In this document: positions 1-5,124 of the stretch, piece by piece
Position numbering within the stretch: the stretch's first letter is position 1
Layout: the number at the start of each line of letters is the position of its first letter
The notes under the pieces: generated by a model
What the model was told of the DNA's origin: nothing
Databases searched by the model: none
Seen by the model: the letters and a program-made list of their open reading frames with translations, nothing else
Source of the DNA: Spirochaetota bacterium
GTDB taxonomy: Bacteria; Spirochaetota; UBA4802; UBA5368
NCBI GenBank assembly: GCA_017998475.1
Contig: JAGODA010000237.1
Coordinates: forward strand, 1 to 5,124
Reading direction: 5' to 3'
Length of the DNA stretch: 5,124 bases
Translations under genes and position numbers: made by a program

Positions 1-806
1 ATATAGAGGTGCTTCCGTCCGAATAGGCGGATGTGTCCCCGCGAAAGCCCGGTATCGCGAACGCCCCTGAGTCCTTCAATGATGAAATCGCTTCTCGAGA
101 GTATCCGTTTGCCGGGCACTGTCGCGGCATAACAGAATTTTTCGCCCCCCAGTCCGACCACCATTATATGCGAGGGCCTGGTTTTTTCGGCCATACTCGA
201 GGAGAGAAGGTCCAGTACCTCCAGCACGACCCCGTCCAGGCGCAGGGAAAACCGATTCTTCCGCCCGCCCCCGACCAGATTCGCTTTTCGGAGTTCCAAA
301 ATATTCAGGGTATCATAAGGGAGTATGAACCATGAACCGTTTCGCTCGAAGGTGACCCATCGATACCGAACGACGATTGACCGGCGTTCGGGACGAACGG
401 ACTCGACGGTTTCTGCCGGTGTGTGAGTTAAATTCGGAAAGTCGTTGAAACTCTGATCCCTGAGCTCCCGTATCCTGGAATGAAGGAAGTGGATGGCGTT
501 GAAATTGATTCCCTCCAGGGTGTACCTTCTGCGGTAGTCCCTCATGAGGGCCTTGAGGCGGAGCACGTATTCGCGCCCCTGTATTGTGTTGACGCCCGCG
601 TATATGCCGGCGAGCGCGTCGATTCCATCCATCGCCTGATCGTAAAGGGTTTCAAAATCGGAATATTTCTTCTCCAGCCTTGCCAGGGAGGTTTCCAGTG
701 AAGAGGAAATCTCTTCGATCGCCTGGAGACCGTTCTGCCAGAATTCCAGGTGTTTCTCGTATTCGGCCCTTCGGTCGATCGCGGTGTGTGTATCGAGCTC
801 CGGCAT
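1..806 (-). CDS. CheW-like domain protein, partial (C-terminus beyond left edge)
   Basis: Reading leftward from the ATG at 806-804, the frame stays open for 268 codons to the window edge, so the 3' end is missing. An in-frame TAA lies two codons before this ATG, so translation cannot start further upstream. Residues about 10-115 are charged and helical, with heptad-like spacing around 12-60 that suggests a coiled coil. I find no signal peptide or membrane segment. Residues about 145-268 resemble a CheW-like beta-barrel: a strand leading into WFILPYDTLNILEL (compare the family's 'f.lP...v.evl'), then GVVLEVLDLL, HIMVVGLGGEKFCYAATV, and a final strand pair ending near FGRKHLY. In chemosensory systems such domains bridge receptors to the CheA kinase, in the cytoplasm. 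The domain call rests on pattern recognition only. No other chemotaxis gene is visible, so the role is inferred. The gene is divergent from nifJ. No clear Shine-Dalgarno precedes the start. Confidence 0.6.
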   Translation of the reverse strand, partial: MPELDTHTAIDRRAEYEKHLEFWQNGLQAIEEISSSLETSLARLEKKYSDFETLYDQAMDGIDALAGIYAGVNTIQGREYVLRLKALMRDYRRRYTLEGINFNAIHFLHSRIRELRDQSFNDFPNLTHTPAETVESVRPERRSIVVRYRWVTFERNGSWFILPYDTLNILELRKANLVGGGRKNRFSLRLDGVVLEVLDLLSSSMAEKTRPSHIMVVGLGGEKFCYAATVPGKRILSRSDFIIEGLRGVRDTGLSRGHIRLFGRKHLY

Positions 807-841
807 GTATTAAGTATGTCAGTCCGAGCGATAAAAGTCAA
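807..841 (-). promoter_or_regulatory. Candidate sigma-70 promoter of the CheW-like gene
   Basis: On the minus strand, TTGACT (841-836, five of six matches to TTGACA) is followed after exactly 17 bp by CATACT (818-813, four of six matches to TATAAT). The expected transcription start, 6-7 bp beyond the -10, falls at about 807-806, on or next to the ATG of the gene at 806. No Shine-Dalgarno is present here. If this promoter is used, the transcript would be leaderless or nearly so. The motifs and spacing are seen directly; activity is inferred. Confidence 0.4.
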
Positions 842-995
842 TAGAAATGCGATGCTCGGTGTTAAAGGATGTATAAGCGCCCGGCGCACGGAGGATTCCC
901 GGCGTATCGCGATTCCACCGCGAAACCAGGGGGGATTGAAAAATAAGTATTGCTAAAAAAACATTGTTTTAGAATAGTCTACCTCGCCTGTTATC

Positions 996-1035
996 CCGGA
1001 ACTCGTTGTCGAGCCTGATGACAATCAAGTTCCGG
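996..1035. repeat. 40-bp imperfect inverted repeat (hairpin)
   Basis: The outer arms CCGGAACT (996-1003) and AGTTCCGG (1028-1035) are perfect 8-bp complements. Inside them TTGTC (1006-1010) pairs with GACAA (1020-1024) around a 9-nt loop, with a small asymmetric internal bulge (1004-1005 against 1025-1027). No T-run follows on either strand, so it is not a standard terminator. It lies upstream of the predicted nifJ transcription start, so it would act as DNA, for example as an operator, unless an unseen transcript crosses it. No known regulator site was recognised. Confidence 0.5.
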
Positions 1036-1072
1036 TTCGTTGATGGAATTGAAAGGTAATTACATTCGAAGT

Positions 1073-1083
1073 AATTCGGAATT
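1073..1083. repeat. Short palindrome AATTCGGAATT beside the nifJ promoter
   Basis: Five-bp arms AATTC (1073-1077) and GAATT (1079-1083) flank a single G and end 6 bp before the -35 hexamer of the candidate nifJ promoter. AATT also occurs at 1048-1051 and 1058-1061, the latter inside the palindrome GTAATTAC (1056-1063), and a TTCGAA palindrome lies at 1065-1070. The cluster could be an operator or an AT-rich upstream element. It may also simply reflect AT-rich composition. Confidence 0.3.
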
Positions 1084-1089
1084 TTAGAT

Positions 1090-1118
1090 TTGAATTTTAC
1101 AGCCGGAGCGATTATACT
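1090..1118 (+). promoter_or_regulatory. Candidate nifJ promoter P1
   Basis: TTGAAT (1090-1095, four of six matches to the -35 consensus) and TATACT (1113-1118, five of six matches to the -10) are separated by the optimal 17 bp. Transcription would begin near 1125, leaving a leader of about 250 nt before nifJ. This is the best-formed plus-strand promoter I found in the region. The assignment is by sequence match only. Confidence 0.5.
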
Positions 1119-1151
1119 CGCATGACAGGGCGTTTGACAGATCATATTATT

Positions 1152-1180
1152 CTGAAGATTGCCCGAGGTTGCTGTATAAT
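1152..1180 (+). promoter_or_regulatory. Candidate nifJ promoter P2 (perfect -10, weak -35)
   Basis: A perfect TATAAT stands at 1175-1180. The hexamer 17 bp before it is CTGAAG (1152-1157), with only three of six matches to TTGACA. The consensus TTGACA at 1134-1139 is 35 bp away, too far to pair with it. If used, transcription would start near 1187 and give a leader of about 190 nt. An activator could compensate for the weak -35, but no activator site was identified. Confidence 0.3.
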
Positions 1181-1292
1181 AGAGGCGTTGTCTTCCTTAC
1201 GGAGACGATTCAGCTGTCGAGTAAGGACGATAAAAGCCGATCAAACCGGACGCAGCGCGGGCGTATGAGATCCGTATCGGTTCTCGTAAGGA

Positions 1293-1322
1293 CTCTCTCG
1301 ATCTCTCTTGATCTCTCTCTCT
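1293..1322 (+). repeat. CT-rich tandem decamer, three copies
   Basis: Three consecutive 10-bp units, CTCTCTCGAT, CTCTCTTGAT and CTCTCTCTCT, lie about 50 bp upstream of the nifJ start, inside the predicted leader. The transcript would be pyrimidine-rich here and largely unstructured. The second unit differs from the first at one base; the third replaces GAT with TCT. This could be a low-complexity tract prone to slippage or a contact site for an RNA-binding protein. The function is unknown. Confidence 0.5.
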
Positions 1323-1361
1323 GCAGCGGATGCCTTTTTGAAGATCTCATCATCTTTAATG

Positions 1362-1374
1362 AAAGGAGAAGATA
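1362..1374 (+). promoter_or_regulatory. Shine-Dalgarno and spacer of nifJ
   Basis: AAAGGAG (1362-1368) lies 6 bp before the ATG at 1375. This strong match to the anti-Shine-Dalgarno sequence supports that ATG as the start. The resulting N-terminus also places the conserved YPITPSS motif about 33 residues in, as is usual for PFORs. Confidence 0.85.
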
Positions 1375-4300
1375 ATGGCTTCAACAGCGAAAAAGCGTGT
1401 AATGAAATCAATGGACGGCAACATGGCGGCGGCCCATGTCGCCTATGCTTTCACCGAGGTCGCGGCGATTTATCCGATTACTCCCTCATCGCCCATGGCG
1501 GAATACACCGATGAATGGGCGGCCCACGGATTGAAGAATGTCTTCGGCGATCAGGTGCGCGTTGTAGAAATGCAGTCCGAGGCCGGCGCGGCGGCCGCCG
1601 TGCATGGTTCGCTCCAGGCGGGCGCGCTAACGACCACCTACACGGCATCGCAGGGACTGCTGCTCATGATCCCGAACATGTACAAGATATCGGGCGAACT
1701 GCTTCCCGGTGTGTTCCATGTGAGTGCCAGGTCGCTCTCCGCGCACGCGCTCTCGATTTTCGGTGACCACGCGGACGTGTACGCCGCCAGGCAGACGGGT
1801 TTCGCCATGCTCGCCACCGGCAGCATCCAGGAGATAATGGACCTGGGCGCCGTCGCGCATCTCTCGGCCATCAAAGGCCAGGTGCCGTTCGTGCATTTCT
1901 TCGACGGGTTCCGCTCTTCGCATGAGATACAGAAGATCGAAGTGATAGAGTTTGACGAGCTCGCGGAACTGCTCGACAGGGATGCCCTCGATCGATTCAG
2001 GAAAAACGCTCTCAATCCGCTTAAACCGGTCACCCGGGGAACCGCGATGAATCCGGACATATATTTCCAGGTTCGCGAGGCATCCAACCGCTGGTACGAT
2101 GCCATTCCCGATATTGTCGACGGATACATGCAGCAGATGAGCCGCATCACAAGCCGTCAGTATCATCCTTTTGTGTATTACGGGGCGGAAAATCCCGAGA
2201 ACATCATTATAGCAATGGGATCGGTTACGGAGACGGTCCAGGATGTAATAGACCATCTCGTGTCGAACGGCGAGAAGGTGGGCCTTATAAAGGTCCATCT
2301 CTACAGGCCGTTCTCGGAAAAGCATTTCTTCAGGGCCTTGCCGAAATCGGTGAAACGCATCGCGGTGCTCGATCGCACGAAGGAGCCGGGTGCCACGGGA
2401 GAGCCGCTCTACCTTGATGTAAGAAGCATGTTCTATGGCAAAAAAGACGCTCCGATCATAGTCGGCGGCAGGTACGGTCTGAGCTCCAAGGATACGACGC
2501 CGGGCCAGATACTTGCGGTGTTCGAAAACCTGAAGCTCGCCGATCCGAAGGACGGTTTCACGATAGGTATCGTGGATGATGTCACGTTCAAGTCCCTGCC
2601 GGTAACGGACAATGTGGATGTGGTGCCCAAGGGCACCTTCAGCGCCCGGTTTTACGGGGTCGGATCAGACGGCACGGTCGGAGCGAACAAGAACTCGATC
2701 AAGATAATCGGCGACAACACGAACCTTTTCGCGCAGGCGTATTTTGCCTATGATTCCAAGAAGTCCGGGGGGGTTACGGTATCGCATTTGCGTTTCGGGG
2801 AGAAACCGATACGGTCGACCTACCTCGTTACGCGACCGGATTTCGTCGCGTGCCATGTCCCCGCGTATCTCGATAAATACGATATGCTTCGCGGGATCAA
2901 GGATGGCGGCACCTTTTTACTGAACAGCCTGTGGGACGCCGAGGAGACCAGGAACCGGCTTCCGGATACGGTGAAGAAGACGCTCGCGGAGAAGAATATA
3001 CGGTTCTTCATTATAAACGCCACGCAGATCGCCGAGGACATCGGCATGTCCGGTCGCACCAACACGATAATGCAGGCGGCGTTTTTCAAAGTGGCCAACG
3101 TCATCGCCTATGAAAAGGCCGTCACCGATATGAAAAACGCCATTAAGAAGACCTACGGCAAGAAGGGGGACGATGTAGTCAACCTGAACAATTCCGCCGT
3201 CGACAAGGGCGGGGACATGGTGGTAGAGGTGAAGGTACCGGCCGAATGGAAGGACATAGTGCCGAAAAAAGCCCAGGCCGACGAAAAAGTTCCCGAATTC
3301 ATAGAGAAGATCGTGTATCCGATGAACAGGCTTGAAGGCGACCTGCTTCCCGTAAGCGCGTTCATAGACCGCGCCGACGGCACATTCCCTCCGGGTACGA
3401 CCGCGTACGAAAAGAGGGGGATAGCGGTCAACGTTCCGGAGTGGCAGAGCGAACACTGCATACAGTGCAACCAGTGCGCCTACGTCTGTCCTCACGCGGT
3501 CATCCGCCCATTCCTTCTCAATGATGAGGAGCGTAAAAACGCCCCCGATGGCACGGTTACGATCGAGGCGAAAGGCAAAGGGCTCGATGGTCTTCATTTC
3601 AAGATCCAGATAAGCCCCCTGGACTGCACCGGTTGCGGAAACTGCGCGGACGTCTGCCCGGCGAAGCAGAAGGCACTCATCATGAAACCGCTCGAGTCGC
3701 AGCTGGCGGAGGCGCCACGGTGGGAGTACTTCGCCCACAGGGTGTCCATCAAGGACAACCTGATGAGCAAGACCACGGTAAAGGGCAGCCAGTTCGCGAA
3801 GCCTCTGTTCGAGTTCTCCGGCGCGTGCGCGGGCTGCGGGGAGACGCCGTACATCAAGCTGATCACGCAGCTGTACGGTGACAGGATGATGATAGCGAAC
3901 GCCACCGGCTGTTCGTCGATTTACGGCGGTTCGGCCCCGGCCACGCCATACTGCGTGAACGCCGACGGCTGCGGACCCGCATGGGCCAGTTCGCTCTTCG
4001 AGGACGCCGCCGAATACGGTTACGGGATGTTCCTCGGAGTAAATAAGGTGCGCAACCGGATCGTGCTCGCCGCCGAAAAATATATAGCTGGCGGTTCATC
4101 GCCGGAACTCAAGGCGGCGCTTCAGGAATGGATGGACGGCAGGGACGATCCGGATAATTCCAGGGCGGCCGCGGCCAAACTGATTCCGCTGCTCGAAAAG
4201 GACGGTGGCGACCTTGCCGCCGAGATCCTGTCCTTTCGTGATTATCTGATTAAAAGATCCATTTGGGTCTTCGGCGGAGACGGATGGGCCTACGATATCG

Positions 4301-4917
4301 GATTCGGCGGTCTGGACCATGTTATTGCCTCCGGAGAAGACGTCAATCTGCTGGTGCTCGATACCGAGGTCTATTCGAACACCGGCGGCCAATCTTCGAA
4401 AGCGACTCCCGCGGCGGCGGTGGCCCAGTTCGCGGCGGCTGGAAAACGGACCCGGAAGAAAGACCTCGGCCTGATGGCTATGAGCTATGGCTATGTCTAC
4501 GTGGCCCAGGTGGCGATGGGGGCCAGCCAGAACCAGTTTCTGAAGGCGCTCCTCGAGGCCGAGTCGTATCCGGGACCCTCGGTTATCATCGCGTACTCTC
4601 CGTGCATCAATCACGGACTGAGGGCCGGAATGGGCAAATCCCAGGAAGAGTCGGAGCGCGCGGTGGAATCAGGGTACTGGCAGCTTTATCGCTACAACCC
4701 GCTGCTGGAGAAGGAAGGCAAGAACCCGTTCGTGCTCGATTCGAAAGAGCCTAAATGGGACAAGTTCCGTGATTTCCTCATGGGCGAGGTGCGTTATGCC
4801 TCACTCGGGCGTGAGTTTCCGGAGGTTGCCGAAGAACTGTTCAAGTCGGCCGAGGAGAACGCGCGCTGGCGCTATAATACGTACCGCAGGCTCGCCGCCC
4901 TCGATTATACGAGCTGA
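1375..4917 (+). CDS. nifJ: Pyruvate:ferredoxin (flavodoxin) oxidoreductase
   Basis: Cytoplasmic enzyme that converts pyruvate and CoA to acetyl-CoA, CO2 and reduced ferredoxin or flavodoxin, using thiamine diphosphate (ThDP) and three [4Fe-4S] clusters. The 1180 residues match the single-chain family. Domain I (about 1-260) has YPITPSS (33-39), Glu69 in EMQSEAGAA and Arg119 in HVSAR. Domain II (about 260-415) contains LDRTKEPGA. Domain III (about 415-640) has GSDGTVGANKNSIKIIGDN and KKSGGVTVSHLRFGEKP. The EKR segment is at 679-681. The ferredoxin-like domain has Cys695/698/701/705 and Cys751/754/757/761. The ThDP domain (about 800-1150) has proximal-cluster Cys818, Cys821, Cys846 and Cys1077, Glu823, Mg-binding GDG (968-970) and DTEVYSNTGGQ (996-1006). 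Alignment from memory with the Desulfovibrio africanus enzyme puts these residues at a constant offset of 5-6. That enzyme's C-terminal extension is absent here. Oddities are Cys860 and Cys866 in the active-site loop. The gene is intact and apparently monocistronic. Pyruvate is the family's usual substrate but is not proven here. Confidence 0.97.
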   Translation: MASTAKKRVMKSMDGNMAAAHVAYAFTEVAAIYPITPSSPMAEYTDEWAAHGLKNVFGDQVRVVEMQSEAGAAAAVHGSLQAGALTTTYTASQGLLLMIPNMYKISGELLPGVFHVSARSLSAHALSIFGDHADVYAARQTGFAMLATGSIQEIMDLGAVAHLSAIKGQVPFVHFFDGFRSSHEIQKIEVIEFDELAELLDRDALDRFRKNALNPLKPVTRGTAMNPDIYFQVREASNRWYDAIPDIVDGYMQQMSRITSRQYHPFVYYGAENPENIIIAMGSVTETVQDVIDHLVSNGEKVGLIKVHLYRPFSEKHFFRALPKSVKRIAVLDRTKEPGATGEPLYLDVRSMFYGKKDAPIIVGGRYGLSSKDTTPGQILAVFENLKLADPKDGFTIGIVDDVTFKSLPVTDNVDVVPKGTFSARFYGVGSDGTVGANKNSIKIIGDNTNLFAQAYFAYDSKKSGGVTVSHLRFGEKPIRSTYLVTRPDFVACHVPAYLDKYDMLRGIKDGGTFLLNSLWDAEETRNRLPDTVKKTLAEKNIRFFIINATQIAEDIGMSGRTNTIMQAAFFKVANVIAYEKAVTDMKNAIKKTYGKKGDDVVNLNNSAVDKGGDMVVEVKVPAEWKDIVPKKAQADEKVPEFIEKIVYPMNRLEGDLLPVSAFIDRADGTFPPGTTAYEKRGIAVNVPEWQSEHCIQCNQCAYVCPHAVIRPFLLNDEERKNAPDGTVTIEAKGKGLDGLHFKIQISPLDCTGCGNCADVCPAKQKALIMKPLESQLAEAPRWEYFAHRVSIKDNLMSKTTVKGSQFAKPLFEFSGACAGCGETPYIKLITQLYGDRMMIANATGCSSIYGGSAPATPYCVNADGCGPAWASSLFEDAAEYGYGMFLGVNKVRNRIVLAAEKYIAGGSSPELKAALQEWMDGRDDPDNSRAAAAKLIPLLEKDGGDLAAEILSFRDYLIKRSIWVFGGDGWAYDIGFGGLDHVIASGEDVNLLVLDTEVYSNTGGQSSKATPAAAVAQFAAAGKRTRKKDLGLMAMSYGYVYVAQVAMGASQNQFLKALLEAESYPGPSVIIAYSPCINHGLRAGMGKSQEESERAVESGYWQLYRYNPLLEKEGKNPFVLDSKEPKWDKFRDFLMGEVRYASLGREFPEVAEELFKSAEENARWRYNTYRRLAALDYTS

Positions 4918-4934
4918 AAGAATACTCGGGCGCG

Positions 4935-4974
4935 TGAATAAAGAGGACGCGGGTTTCCGCGTCCTCTTTATTCA
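4935..4974. terminator. Bidirectional intrinsic terminator between nifJ and the convergent gene
   Basis: Arms 4935-4952 and 4957-4974 are perfect 18-bp complements around a 4-nt loop (GTTT, 4953-4956). The core GAGGACGCGG is GC-rich, while the outer part of each arm is A/T-rich. Each strand therefore reads A-rich, stem, then CTTTATTC, the usual layout of a terminator that works in both directions. It starts 17 bp after the nifJ stop and ends 12 bp from the stop of the minus-strand gene. The T-tract is short and interrupted, but the position between convergent genes supports the call. Confidence 0.85.
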
Positions 4975-4986
4975 GAACTCCACGGA

Positions 4987-5124
4987 TTAAAGGTGTTCCT
5001 GGATGTAGGGTTCTAGAATGCTGCAGGCGGCTTCGGATATCTCGGTGTACCTGAACGTCAGGTAGAAGACGTTCTCTTCCTGGATGGTTCTGTCAGCGAT
5101 GACTATCGCCGTGATTTTCATTTT
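4987..5124 (-). CDS. Unidentified protein, C-terminal fragment
   Basis: On the minus strand, a frame open from the right edge runs for 45 codons and ends at the TAA at 4989-4987, directly before the shared terminator. It includes an ATG at 5121-5119, from which the peptide would be 44 residues and begin MKITAIVIADR. The window ends 3 bp upstream, so I cannot tell whether that ATG is the start or an internal methionine. A hydrophobic beta-like stretch (ITAIVIA) is followed by an acidic, aromatic segment (EENVFYLTFRYTE) and a helical end (SEAACSILEPYIQEHL). No family was recognised. The coding call rests on the frame, the plausible composition and the terminator just beyond the stop. Confidence 0.5.
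   Translation of the reverse strand, partial: KMKITAIVIADRTIQEENVFYLTFRYTEISEAACSILEPYIQEHL

Larger units (their letters stand above)
807..1374. other. Divergent intergenic region, 568 bp
   Basis: This is the DNA between the divergent CheW-like gene and nifJ. It contains no frame with convincing coding character and no tRNA-like or rRNA-like segment. Composition changes along it: 807-930 is fairly GC-rich; 935-975 is AT-rich with an A-run (955-961) and CTAAAA/TTTTAG as small inverted arms; 996-1035 forms a hairpin; 1045-1095 is AATT-rich; 1250-1280 is GC-rich again; 1293-1322 is CT-rich. Individual elements are listed separately. I could not assign a function to 842-995 or to 1181-1264. Confidence 0.8.

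Noticed and set aside
33..701. Plus-strand frames at 33-335 and 480-701
   Set aside because: Both lie opposite the open minus-strand CheW-like frame and have no family resemblance.
542..889. Minus-strand 115-codon frame overlapping the CheW-like gene
   Set aside because: It shares the strand but is in another frame. The competing 268-codon frame has better composition and recognisable domain features, and the overlap excludes both being real.
1157..1173. Sigma-54-like promoter (TTGCCC ... TTGCT)
   Set aside because: When the GC of TTGCT is placed at -12, the -24 position reads TT instead of the required GG.
1134..1180. TTGACA at 1134-1139 paired with TATAAT at 1175-1180 as one strong promoter
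   Set aside because: The spacing is 35 bp, about twice what sigma-70 RNA polymerase tolerates. No good -10 is found 16-18 bp after the TTGACA.
1341..1356. Small hairpin AAGAT/ATCTT just before the nifJ Shine-Dalgarno
   Set aside because: Only five A/T-rich base pairs with a six-base loop; too weak to claim as a riboswitch or attenuator.
2917..3738. Long minus-strand open frame (273 codons) inside nifJ
   Set aside because: It lies wholly opposite a strongly conserved PFOR reading frame, and its translation shows no recognisable domain. It is a shadow of GC-rich coding sequence.

Overview
The window carries one complete gene, parts of two others, and the regulatory DNA between them. The complete gene (1375-4917, + strand) encodes a 1180-residue pyruvate:ferredoxin/flavodoxin oxidoreductase (PFOR, NifJ type). 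This points to an anaerobic or facultatively anaerobic bacterium with moderately GC-rich DNA. The sequence does not fix the taxon. A spirochaete or deltaproteobacterial-type lineage is possible, but that is a guess from the overall look of the proteins.

Layout from left to right. (1) Positions 1-806, minus strand: an open frame of 268 codons that runs off the left edge. It has a helical, probably coiled-coil N-terminal half and a C-terminal half that resembles a CheW-like domain. (2) Positions 807-1374: a 568-bp divergent intergenic region with no convincing protein gene. It holds a candidate promoter set tight against the CheW-like gene, a 40-bp imperfect hairpin, an AATT-rich stretch with a small palindrome, one good and one weaker sigma-70-like promoter facing nifJ, a CT-rich tandem decamer, and a strong Shine-Dalgarno before nifJ. 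(3) Positions 1375-4917: nifJ, intact, with all recognised catalytic and cluster-binding residues. (4) Positions 4935-4974: a perfect 18-bp inverted repeat, probably a two-way intrinsic terminator. (5) Positions 4987-5124, minus strand: the C-terminal end of a convergent gene of unknown function that enters from the right edge.

nifJ appears to be transcribed alone, between a divergent gene upstream and a convergent gene downstream. Its product would convert pyruvate and CoA to acetyl-CoA, CO2 and reduced ferredoxin or flavodoxin. Nothing links the CheW-like gene to it functionally beyond the shared intergenic region.

I see no mobile element, CRISPR array, tRNA or rRNA, and no clear new biological system. 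The points most worth a second look are the possibly leaderless CheW-like gene, the structured nifJ leader (including a possible short upstream frame whose stop overlaps the nifJ start), and two unusual cysteines near the PFOR active site.
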